Positions 32,001-40,000 of a DNA stretch of 64,000 bases are shown one piece after another. The DNA comes from Anaerococcus vaginimassiliensis. Lineage in GTDB: Bacteria > Bacillota > Clostridia > Tissierellales > Peptoniphilaceae. The stretch's first letter is position 1; every line of letters begins with the position of its first letter. The DNA lies in the NCBI RefSeq assembly GCF_900626155.1, contig NZ_LR130844.1, positions 744,061 through 808,060 of the forward strand, in the 5' to 3' direction. The notes beneath the pieces are model-generated. The model did no database searches, was not told the origin of the DNA, and saw only the letters and a list, made by a program, of their open reading frames with translations. Made by a program: the position numbers and the translations under genes.

Positions 32001-33651
32001 CGCAAGTGTTAACTTTAATAATGGAATATACAAGAATAATTCCTATATAATAAAGGTAACAGGAAGGGTAGCTGAAGAGGATAAGTCTGAGTATACAGCA
32101 CACGGAACACTCCTTAAATTTAATACTAATTACTCACCAACCTACGCAGAAAGACATGATTCAGTCCGTCGATTTATAAATGAGGCAAGCGGTAGTGTTA
32201 AACCAGAAATAGTAGCAGTCAACTCAGAAAACAAAATATTGTTCAGGAAGGTTGACCAAGAAGGCAAGGCTCTAGCAAATGCTGAGTTTAAACTAAAATA
32301 TAAACAAAAAGCTGTAGATGAATGGTCTTATGTCAAGGGTGAAAATAATGAGGATTTAGTAAAAACATCAGGCGAAGACGGTAAGTTTGAATTTACCAAA
32401 CTAAAACCAGGCTTCTATGAGTTAGAAGAAGTATCCGCACCAAAAGGCTACAAGATTCTAACAAATCCTGTCTACGAGTTTGTAGTAAATAGTAACGGAA
32501 AGATAAAAACAAAAACTACAGATTCTGATGAAAATACTGGAGTAGAGGAAGAAGGACTTGTTCCAATTTATATAGAAAACAAGAAGGAACAAAAAATAAG
32601 CTTCAAGAAAGTTGACGCAGCTAATACAGATACTCCACTAAAAGGTGCTGAGTTTGAAATTTGGTATAAGAAGGACAAGGATGGAGAATACTCTAACGCA
32701 CTTCTTAAACTATATGAAAAAACTACAGATGGAAAAGTTGAACGATTAGTTCTAAAAGAAGGAGAAACTCCTCCACAAGGATTTAACCCAGTAGATAAAT
32801 TCACTACAGGTGCTGACGGTCTAGTAGACTTCACCTTCTACGAATCTGGATATTATGCCCTAAAGGAAATCAAAGCTCCTAGTGGATATATCAAACCTAA
32901 GGATTTCGTAAAAGAATTTGCGGCAATAGATGGCAAGGTAAAAGAGAAAACTAGAACTGAAACAACTATCAGTAAGATAGCAGGAACAACTAATGAAGTA
33001 GAATTTAAGTTCGATATAAATAAGGATAAGAATTCTATAACCTACTATCCAAGCGTTGCCTCTACCTTAACTATTAATAAAGATCCTAACTTAGAAGCAC
33101 TTCTTAAGAGCGATAATTCTTCAATAATAAGCGCGGTAGTTGTTGGTGAAGATGGTAAAGAAAAAGATATAAGTGGTGTGATTTCTAAGAATTCAGCTAA
33201 CTTTATCAAAATAGATCTTCATAGAGTAGTAGATATTCTATTAAACAATTCTATTGACGTGACTAATGCAAGCAAAGACCCTATCACAACAGATAAACCT
33301 ATAACTATCAAGGTTAAAGCAAATCTTGCTGACAGCATGTTTGAAACTGGCAACCTAAAAGATGGAATTAAGCTAAGCCAAACTCTAAAACTAGCCAAGG
33401 CAGACTATGGCAAGGACTTGATAGAGAAAAGGACAATCACACTTTCATCTAAGGAAGATGGAACTATGATTGATTCTTATGAGGAAATTCCAGAAGGTAG
33501 CGATCCAATACAAATTGGAAACAACAAAACTGTTCTACCATTCACAGGCTCTGCTGGAGTTTGGATTGGATTTGCTATATTAGGTGTTATCCTAATGACC
33601 TTGGCAGGAATTTATCTTGCGATGAAGGGCAAAGAAAAGAAAACTATATAA
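20020..33651 (+). CDS. Giant multi-domain LPXTG adhesin (4,543 residues)
   Basis: The frame is open from 20002, but the ATG at 20020 follows AAAGGGG and matches the start of the paralogue. Residues 1-29 are a signal peptide (cleavage after VYA). About 345-460 is a charged Lys/Glu disordered stretch. Then come adhesin-like domains and ten SpaA/Cna-B modules near residues 1100, 1392, 1920, 2030, 2353, 2983, 3376, 3631, 4071 and 4191, each ending in an E-box like YTLKETKAPAGY. Four InlB/Flg_new-type repeats lie at 27985-28887. A TYTFTDYAK motif near 31501 recalls MSCRAMM fibrinogen-binding domains. LPFTG is at residues 4506-4510, followed by a membrane helix and basic tail. Apart from the signal peptide I find no cysteine. 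Likely a wall-anchored adhesin stiffened by isopeptide bonds. Confidence 0.92.
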   Translation: MKRRLRDFIVKLFSLVLAIIMCIPTNVYALGIGESEEEYPTIMTEDENAIDSEENPIIEEEKSEPKLETEASLNEANDTIIYKVKLTGMLKDKQAILSLGLNKNQDLKSLAVREVKDLDTGDSIDFEEGKDEERKDLVSLSVNTIDTQNLEYTIEAKIDKDKIDDKKFYSMDISVDNGEENILLERTSHKFIEEESKEDPEVKELVLTKVKASADDLKKISIKKNEEDNKDYITYSDYIISKEKSSDPDDSNREITYNISIDENQDPSTAEIALEYYKASGTGFTIQKEFSTKIPYQEETKIDLPAGYLLKITYTNQVDPKNTKAKSYSVNNREVKNPHFVKEENKSTKEDDPLPEENKKEENKAKEENKTTEKTDEEQSKDKKEVANKSSKENKDQENKKEEKQPQEKSEEKSKKKAETKEEKNPLDKKAEETKTPTQEKQINKNGLSQSQSKNAVADFEEELDKQTKESSKEQESSGVLNTIKNVFGMSDLQKADRKLKAALKDEANGLVEIQNLLTSLGSEYNLSRSDQAKLMADNEDAIKALIEKDANINFDPSLLFARANETTTSNLEDKKFTIRTRFDTSTRQGPIKAGQYFNIHLDKKLTVKDSSSLEDIIHNGNVIAKARYDQASNTIKYEIVRDIDEDINKLLNIDVDYNTKNIPDGESFTVINSISGLGVTNPKSLPAEKIDKNGNPAGTIIEEGRDDVVQIIGEDDENYKVNMDIVGNPVVEGIDMTGINWTLRVDSTVDLKELGYKLNLTTVEGSGLGEIKDVKVNRKSVDLTDQLDGKLGISDSKHHALNESVKTLVYTFNTPVTNKQASYMIDVSTILTAKNNKVGALRHILKEGYPQEKIEENSPNRTSMNNRTTIKGDFKSEKTAEWTITDAVSTGDTNKGLPLETRSLENQTLATGKRAVYGINTTSGQMEVKTDEATISNVPAKETDPDGTQAVGNIGVYKFDTNLNTPNDPADYSVGGVTISKYKDIIVDQHWSLVDGYEKMPAQDITIKANDGTKLGKTNVNEETGYQRVITVPNVRFWNITGDGQASMIDHKVDQTLPTEIISVGDKKYTFKENANYYDVNSKNHYITNALVENNNKTPATFTVIKVDANNPEKRISGANFYLLGAKMGITTDSNGEATFSNIKPGTYTLKETKAPAGYKLDQEGKTITISDEGEVSISGKNAQFSSGSGKTDILEHSDYPNWKDFMNTQHYGKVDENGNLKFYVYLKPYDQRVGGRTDKDTTFNISIPEVNLRDSNIKVYDVNPSKRPDIFASMNNQSVDQELSSLGQITLGAPNNNGAIEGKANAQNPLSGNNAYQITFPQGRFGDNWGFLVEVSANIGDKDSTVLSYDWLAKDAPANQSKIRANVNLSKNSEKNGHPTVTISNEELPKSEIEVAKFADTSTDGNKDRLAGAEFVLKDENGVVIANKITGEDGKVSFGKYPTGTYYLEEEKAPEGYEKSNVYFRVTVSDDGQVSYDAKFKDSDASPTAGVDYYIEREEGGQTEDTAIVTRVNQSMVINDDEGSGNFRGVWEAYRLESLKYHLDATISNAAPGSRFEIQFDPNLDFTQYFKTFPNLYFEGKMIAEPYFNYKTNLLTYVFNENSLSNGLTTFSIDLKGMIPSKFYATHSGDWDFTNVVAPNQKAGTIVGNQVQNITVHADYDGYDKHTTVGKFPSQAYYFRDVYKADDGNWYVKAIGYYNPLGDYKTGNANKIWFNWKFANYQGAKQETWQGQYDPPYYLDDVKIYETTIPPLKRYEAHRDYYPPVNDYMPLSMGVRPEQNPDIYSLVYHAQIDHEKAYNRSQGGFNLSYDPSKVTSSGPLYDTKNPPLTISVPKINPTKDAYLIEQTFRIRDIDEFNTHWRAFYMANGDENGNRAKSLNSSFVTGPNDNYSKADQTGEQLPSFAKEVVGIINRKFVPGSFKITKLNEANQNEKLQGATFVLTDSGNNKIYRTSDQNGEISFDNLAPGKYTLKEYRAPEGFTKSTKEWNVTVYSDGNVKITSTSIIGGGEEYTGKDTINIPVTNKPAGQKFRVYKKDSDGKPLAGAKFKISDPEGKDTNFPIYAKSDQNGIVDFNGTPQENKNYVLEEVEPPAGYKPLNKKWVLRIENGKTKIYNYSKSEGNTIKSILGEEGTHWVNVKERPTTGWSSYDNRLTGWAANSSEARYLGTRIVAINKDKNYVIQRYVINPEARQISDSTAIIHREKPEYPNMDWYDNEEYKVFTIEPKQGGNTSGKVTGFISDLRLADFNETDITSSVRKSVDDSHYGEKRLKLDLPATNKPIVIDVKIPYQSIYGGVGTGMDWYEGGQTYWKSDYYERVSDILESDPTTREEGSIVGSYVAEGSLDVTNEPKTYGFKIKKVREFDKTTPIQGAVFKLTGPDDSPNERYMTTGSDGMIAFDNLKPGVYKLEESQPAPGYQKTDETWTVTIAKDGKAYIKSNKTSEESTNRVEKSKELAINRARYILLDRLNKFSDTADTGLEIGPTLPDTRNPLGANTSKIDYEVSNLKDNERFRNQIDVTSSVEYLGNDEFRVRYDMKNITGSTLSNKRFEVAFDNNSTFVGGSTHTWKWNTDGENGNPNNPENASRWHSGYDSNQKIIGIRNNELTIPAGDTASITFKVKVKSDLGINDPVNLVKYIRYDGANITPYPRVKKVKLYGINYEAEGGTIITEPMDWATNGPLVEIKDVSPKAGYRKISGPTVTNNTTGRNINIRNDNKFPMPASDVTISAQFEANTYTVKKGNIENGSMSLPASAKTDQLVNITDIRPNDGYKLGEITVTDSNGKPVEVNNNTFKMPAGDVTVNATFVRKAYKITKQNPINGTFTVPETAEVGSTVTISIKPNEGYEPDTISVRGGNGPIPVNGNTFTMPASDVVVDVTFKPIPPKVFTITVDQATNGSVIANKQSAKENEEVTLTVKADEGYELDKLLVNGKPVEVTNDTHTFKMPKGNVVISATFREKPITPPEGSTLIPDTGYKITNKQTGLDLKIIKRGSDGRILEKAEFELEKYTDGTYETKDGNFTKVHGTSDANGNVKLVDDDGNPVSLPVGFYRLTETKSPSGYKKPQAPFDIEVYEEAGQLKAKYKGPEHTSYDYIQTDKSYDNTSVQTADNGIKYKSKLVSINTESKTYIQRIYIDTRRYTGRSDKINIQINPKHKREETDRGPGNAPTIDVEGVKTAYRSTYKITGAPNDDSFADKVLNNYDLSKNDVTMLNTARWRPFDWGFDEDIMNLDKGGVYYIDVEGFYDDAILTGIDSKQGNIKTIPEEDLKKLELNFDFYDGAREFQQAVGRDNRGNIIFKKVDKGSYQAGNLALGLTKFEKSPDGQLGKTGGRIYPPLKESERTRVQTSIDLESLYSSKYYTKIPQSGMNVINEVERYNVTFSKHGRDNPNDKVDSENVTTNRLEGAIFKLQKEIGNTYTDIPGAYVGSAFNGYFGFRNLEPGRYRLMEVKAPEGYKPITDPLLYFTIKTVKTNTGEVVDPENGDIVDIKTVNVRFESGGTTYNLSNLEMVDPKDSNNKIKISEVESKDINIETSKIVNPDTGEEVLLKDMIVVGKEQFDDKGNSYYNEYPVNQIKIVPASSGYISLEYDNANGVYQYVPEDKTSAKDGKLIDFVTSATAKNMGKIINEKPGEGEMTVKKVDQNGNEIKASNLLAGAKFKLTNLSNGSITTKTVGEDGTILFDKLPIGNYRLEEIESPDGYVNTNQVWNFTVGGEGLDPYAGPIARDGRNLSDKIKLSTTDMYVLNPDNKSRKKINEIHPHFGESMEFANKYEVDPSVKVNPGDYFVLKMSDVTDLNGIFESGIENLDIIAAGIGTIAKADYDRKKRTITYTFTDYAKTYSLVEFSNKLTSFIDLYKVKQTDGRFSNQKVGFYIGNDTSQLRDMKVIYDLDYGHEEDIYGNRINLVSKIVKYNPETGEFLHYYYVNRLKENTAGPVELRYVSDQNIENFNMSVSYLYNNYDVAEDMPESFGVNENSSNLYPFETVNSFRTLEKGYYASVNFNNGIYKNNSYIIKVTGRVAEEDKSEYTAHGTLLKFNTNYSPTYAERHDSVRRFINEASGSVKPEIVAVNSENKILFRKVDQEGKALANAEFKLKYKQKAVDEWSYVKGENNEDLVKTSGEDGKFEFTKLKPGFYELEEVSAPKGYKILTNPVYEFVVNSNGKIKTKTTDSDENTGVEEEGLVPIYIENKKEQKISFKKVDAANTDTPLKGAEFEIWYKKDKDGEYSNALLKLYEKTTDGKVERLVLKEGETPPQGFNPVDKFTTGADGLVDFTFYESGYYALKEIKAPSGYIKPKDFVKEFAAIDGKVKEKTRTETTISKIAGTTNEVEFKFDINKDKNSITYYPSVASTLTINKDPNLEALLKSDNSSIISAVVVGEDGKEKDISGVISKNSANFIKIDLHRVVDILLNNSIDVTNASKDPITTDKPITIKVKANLADSMFETGNLKDGIKLSQTLKLAKADYGKDLIEKRTITLSSKEDGTMIDSYEEIPEGSDPIQIGNNKTVLPFTGSAGVWIGFAILGVILMTLAGIYLAMKGKEKKTI

Positions 33652-33661
33652 TAAAAGTTTT

Positions 33662-33691
33662 AAAGAAGGAAGGAAACTTCCTTCTTTTTTC
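33662..33691 (+). terminator. Terminator after the first giant adhesin
   Basis: A perfect 11-bp stem (AAAGAAGGAAG at 33662-33672 with 33677-33687) with a GAAA loop runs into a T tract, 10 bases after the stop codon. Confidence 0.92.
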
Positions 33692-34063
33692 ATGCTTAGA
33701 AAAACATAGATAATATTTAACTAATTACTATACGAACTGTATGTAAAAATTATAACAAATTTTAGATTAATTGAAAATAAATATAAAAATTAAATCTTTC
33801 ATATTTATAAACGTTGAAACTCTAGACTTTCTAAAAACAATCCAAAAAGAAGTTTTTAGATATATTGGTTTTTTGATAAATAAACCTAAAAACGCTGGTT
33901 TTTACTTGTAATAAATTTCCGTATAGGTTAAAATTATATTAAGAAAGTGTACTAAGTATATTAATTTAACTTAGGCTCTTGAATCGGTTATGCACATAAA
34001 ACAAGTGCATATATATCAATTAAATCTCATATAAATAGATAAAAGACAAATGTGGAGGAGATT
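33692..34063 (+). promoter_or_regulatory. Upstream region of the second giant adhesin
   Basis: This AT-rich non-coding stretch of about 370 bases carries a hairpin TATGCAC/GTGCATA (33989-33995 with 34005-34011) and a CGTATAG near 33919 shared with the upstream region of the first giant gene. GGAGGAG lies directly before the ATG at 34064. No ORF and no confident promoter is seen. Confidence 0.4.
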
Positions 34064-37000
34064 ATGAAAAGGAGATTGAAAGACTTTACAGTCAAGTTAT
34101 TTTCTCTAATCCTTGCTATTACAATGTGTATACCTACTAATGTATACGCCCTAGCAGATGATAGCGAAGAGGAAATGCCTACTATAATGAGGCTAGACGA
34201 AGATAGCGAATCAGGCCAGACAGAAGAAACTAGCGACTCGGAGGATATACCTACCATAAGCGAAGAAGATAGGAACAATTACGATATTTCCTACGATGCT
34301 AAGCTTAGCGACAGTTTTGATTCTATTATTTATACTATAAAGGTATCTAAGAAAGAAGAATCAATCCACGATCCAGAAAAGACTATGACACTTGCCCTAG
34401 CAACTAACAAAAACCAAAGCCTAACAGACCTACATATTGACGAAGTTAGAGACCTAGAAGAAGGCGAAGTAGATTATTCTGTAGATAAAGAAGAAGAGGG
34501 CAACCTACATACCTGTGCAATCACAACACCTACTGCGAAAAAGGGCGTAGAATATACAATCAAAGCTCCAATAGCTAAGGATGCGATTGATACAGAAAAA
34601 TTATACTCCCTAGATATGTCGGTAGATATAGGCGATGTTAATATTGACCTTAAGAGAATTTCTTACAAATTCATGGAAGAAGCTAGTGAGGACAATCCGG
34701 AAGAAGTGCGCCTTGTTTTAACTAATATCAAGGAAGTTGATGATGCCTTCCAAAAGATAGCCTACAACAAAAGCGATGAAGAAGATAAGGCTGACACTCT
34801 TGTCTATACTGATTATCTAATATCAAAAGATAAACAAGATGAGGCATCTATTAGCGAGAGGAAAAACGAGGTAAGCTACAAGCTTATCCTTGATGAAAAC
34901 CAAGACCCAAGTACAGCAAAGATTGCCCTTGATTACTTTAAGGCAAATGACAAGGGTTTTGTTTTACAAAAAGAATTCTCTACAGAAATCGCCTACCAAG
35001 AAGATCTTACTCTTGACGTGCCAGCAGGTTATTTATTGAAACTAACCTACACCAACCAAGCTGACAAGACAAAAACTAAGGTAGAAAACTACTCTGTAAA
35101 CAATAGACAGGTCAAAAATCCTCGCTTTGTAAAAGAAGAAGAAAAGAAGGAGGATGAAGAAGAAGACCCTGCCCCAGCAGAGAAAGAAGAACCTTCCAAG
35201 AAGGAAGAAAAAGCTAAAGAGCCAACCAACTTAGAAAAGGCTGATGCAGAACTAAAGAAGGCTCTAGCTGATCCTAAAAACACAATTACAGAAATCCAAG
35301 CTCTCCTAGATACATTTGAGAAAAAATACAACCTATCACAAGCTGACCAAGAAAAGCTAATGACAGATAACGATGCTGCCATCAAGGCTCTTGTAGAGAA
35401 GGATAGGAAAGAAAACACTAGACTTAACAATCTAAGACAAGAACCTGCGAGAGCACCATCAAATGATTTTTCTAATAAACTTTTCCACCTAAATCTTGAT
35501 ATGAATGTAAAAGCATCTCCAACAAATCCAATCCCAGCTGGTTGGTATTTCGATGTTCAACTTGGATCATATCTAAAAGAAGATATAGGTCAACAACTAA
35601 AAGACCTAACAGATGAAAATGGAAGATTTGTTGCTTATGCTACTTACAACAAAGAAAGTCATACTATCAGATATAAATTTATAAGAGATATTACAAGTGA
35701 AACAACTCTTACTGTTGACCAATATTTAGGATTTGACACAACAAATATAGGAAATAAAGAAAGCATTGATATCAATATCAAGGTTGCACCAAAAAACAAC
35801 CCTGTTCAATCAATGGATACTATAACTGTAAAGAAAGATGCACCTTCTCCAGTAGAATCTTCTTATAAAGTAGAAGAACAAGGGCCAACAACAGAAATAA
35901 CCTACCCTTACCAACTTTCATATGAAACAAAACCTAGCCTTGTAAAAGATTCCAAAGACAATGAAATAAATAACGGAGCAGATTTAAACGGGGCTTATGT
36001 AGAATGGAATATAGAAGTTGATACATCAACTATTAATAGTAAATCTGATCTTGAATATAATAAGCTTAACCTAACTGTATTTGGATCAAATAAACAAGGA
36101 CTTAAAAACTTTAAATTTAAGGCTGCTACAGATGAAGCTGACTTAGACAAAGATGGCGGATATAGATCATCAGCAGATACTAAAGAACTTTTATTCCAAA
36201 ACTCACTTATAGACAAAAAAGATATTGGAGATAAGCTCTACATTAGAGTAAAGGGATATATTGATCCTAACCATCCACACCCAGAATATTCTATAGGATT
36301 TAGGATAAATCCAGACAACAACTATGTTACAAACATGTTAAAGGATATCCAAGATAAGTTTAACAGCCTTCCTACTCCACTAAAATGGCTTGAGGGAGTG
36401 GGAAGATGCTAAAAGATTTGCAGATATTCCATTTAACTTAGTAGAAACTATGATTCCTGCAAGAGTGAACCTAAGAGATAACTTTACAAATGAAGGATTC
36501 TATTATGATCATTCAAGAACTGTAGTTGCAACTGTAGAATCTAATACAAGAGTAGACTGGCATGCACTCGATTTACTTAGAATCGACGAAACAGAAGACC
36601 CTGCTCTTTCAAATCCAGAATTCTTGCTAAACGGATCAAACGAGAAAAATCCAGAAAGAATAAACAAAGTTTACTATGTGCCACTTCAAACAGGATCTTA
36701 CAGAAGAACAACTAATATAAATGATGTACTTACAGATGAAGACAAGTTCTATCCAGGAACTATAGTAGCTTATGAGTACGTTAATCAAGAAGGTAACGCA
36801 GATGATGTCTACAACCTTATAGCAAATATCAAGGAGAAAAAAGTAGATAATTTTGATCCTTCATATAATGCGGCTACTGAAGGTGGACTATTAAACTTAT
36901 TTATAGAAAGAGTTTCAAATAGCTCACTAAAGGATAACTATGTTGCCTATATTGAACACCCATACAGTATAATGCGTATCAATAAGAACTTCGATATGGT

Positions 37001-40000
37001 TCAATGTTTCAACTCTGGTATCCAAGATCCAACCTATAAGGGAAGTAAAGGAATCTTCCTTGATATACACGAAGATGTATCAGGTGATTATCTAATATCA
37101 AGACTTAATGAGTCAATTGGAAAACCAACTAATAAACACAGGTTGGTAGATATATTAAATGGAAAGCCATATGACGGCGTAAACTTTAACCCAACGGGTA
37201 AAGCTCAAGGCGAAGCCATGGAAGATTTGATGAAGAGAGTCTACTTCTATGGTGAAGAAGTTAAAAAACAATACGCTAATAACGACTATGGTGAAAATAT
37301 CCAAAAAGAAGAAATGCATAGGATGATAGAAACATCCATGTACCAAAGGGTAGTTCACCACCTAACTGACGGCAAGAGCTTGGGAGAAGATTATTTCACA
37401 GCTCCTTCAGATTACAACATAAAAGAATGGAAAGTTCCTTATACTCTAACAGGTAAAAGAGAAACTTATCCAAAACAAGGCTATGAAGATCAATATACAG
37501 GTAATGGCACTCAAGAAGATCGTTACCTAACTAATCCAGATAAATTAAGAAAATTAAAAGATAATGAAAAACAAATAGCAGATTGGCCATCAGTTCAAGG
37601 AACTGAATATAGCATGGCTGAGAAATTGTGGGAGAAGGTAAAGGAATCTTATGGAGCAAACTCAAATTGGACCAAGGCTAAAGCTGATTCTGTTCAATTA
37701 GTATTCTACAGCCACACCGAATCAAAAAAATACCAAGAGCTAATCACAGGTCGTGTAACAGAACCAATCCAAATCGACAAATACGACGAATCTGGAAATA
37801 AAAAACTAGAAAACGCAGAATTTTCTTTCTACAATATCTACACAGGTGAAGAAGTAAAATGGACATCATCAAAAGATGATAAAGAGCACAAACTTTACCT
37901 AAAACCTGGTACTTACAGAGTAAGAGAAACAAAAGCTCCAACAGGCTATCAAAAACTAAAAGACTTCACTATAGAAGTTTCAAGAGAAGAAGTAAATGGA
38001 GATAAGGGTCCTTATGACTTTGTTAAACTTCCAGAAATTCATGTAAATGATGGATACAAAACAAAAATAAGCCTAGATGATGTACCAGTTTCTGCCACAG
38101 GCAAGAAAATGGTAGAAATTGATGAAAATAACAATATAAAAGTTAAAGTTATCAACATCCAAGACAATCTAGGGAAGATAAGATTTACAAAGAAAAATAA
38201 ATACACCAAGCTAAATGGTGCAGAATTTACTCTAAGAAGAATAAAAGCTGATACACTTGAAGCAGCAAGAGCACAAGTTGATAAGCCAACTTATGACGAG
38301 AAAGCTTACAAACAAGTATCAACTGGTTCATATGGAAATTTCCAATTTGATCAAATTCCAACTGGCTTTTATGTATTAGAAGAAACAAAAACACCTGCTG
38401 GCTACAAAAAGGTAGATAACAAACTTATAGTAGCTACACCTGGAACAGACGCTCAAGGAAAAGCTATTATAGATGTCAAATTTGATGATGAAAAAGTCTA
38501 TCAAAATGATGAAGCAGTTATCGTAAACGAGCCAAAAGATACAGAAATTAAATTTAGAAAAATTAGAAAAGAATATCTAAAGGATAAGAATATTGAACAT
38601 TTAGGTCTTGCCAATGCTAAGTTCAGACTAGAGTCAATCTGGACTATAGACGGTAGTACCTACTCTAAAGAAGTATTCTCAAATCAACCAGAAAAAAGTG
38701 AAGGTGACAAAAAAGTCGACGATGAAAACCTAGTAGGTGGAGGATATTTCTCATTTAAAAACATTCCAATAGGAGAATATAAACTCATAGAGTTACAATC
38801 TCCAAGCGGCTATCAAAAAACAGACCTTGCTTATTGGAAACTTGTAGTAAAAGAAAATAAAGAAGAAGGTCATGTTGGTGAAGTAATCTATGAACTATAT
38901 GAAGTTCCAAAAAATACCGATCCAAATAGCCCTAACCTAACAAAAGTTGATCTTGACCAAGTTCTCTACAATGGAGATAGAATCCCAGCCTTCCAAATTG
39001 GAAATGAGCCTAGAAAAAAAGATACTGAGTTTATCAAAAAACTAGGTGTAATCAAAAGAGAGGAAGATGGAAGCATTGTAAAAGGTGAAGACGGAAAGCC
39101 AGTTATAGATAAAACTGTCTATGACAGAACAAAACTTGATGGAAAAGATGGTAATCCAGTAAGCTTTAACCTATACAAGGCAGACTATTACGGAGCTATC
39201 TTAAAGGATAAAGACGGTAATCCTATCTTAGCTCAAGAAAATATCACCCAACAAGCTGATGGCAAGTTCCACCTAAAAGGACTAGAGTTTGGTGGCTACT
39301 ATGTACTTAGAGAAATGAATCCACCAGCTGGCTATACAAATGCCAATGACATCTTACTAAAAGTCGAAGCAGAAGCCATTGCCAGTGAAGGTGAAATGAG
39401 AATAACTGTTAGAGACCCTAACACAAACACCGAATTTGGCGACCATGCAGTATTTGAAGGTGTAGTTGACTTTAAAGAAGGCGAACGACTGGGAGGATTT
39501 TCAATCAAGAAAACAGGTAGAGCCATCGACTATTACGACAAGGATGGAAACTTAGTCAAAGTAGACGAGAACAATCCAATAGACGTAGGATTAAGACGTG
39601 CATACTTTAGACTATATACTACCGATAGTAACTTTGAAATAATAAAAGAAGGAAACTTCGCTAAGGAATACATCCAAAAAGTAACTCCTGGTGAACCAAT
39701 AATAAGATACGAGAAAAAACCTGACGGTTCATTTAAATTAGACAAAAATGGTAACAAGATAAGAATTGGTGTTGACCCATCAAGCCTACCAAAGAATCAA
39801 GGTATTGTTACATTTGATAACTTAACACCAGGCTACTATCTATTAGAAGAATACAGAGGACCAGCAGGTTACGAAAAAACTACCGACAAATGGTATGTTA
39901 GAGTTTTAGATAATGGAAGAGTAATCAGATCATCTGATAAGAACGATCCTGCCTTTACAGATACTTCCTTCAGATCAAGAAGACTAGTAGAAGTAAACAA

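Noticed and set aside
36380-36412. Programmed frameshifting to join the two parts of the second giant adhesin
   Set aside because: The change needed is +1, so the common -1 slippery mechanism does not apply. No prfB-like stop and internal ribosome-binding arrangement is seen, and A4 and G3 tracts are too short for typical phase variation.
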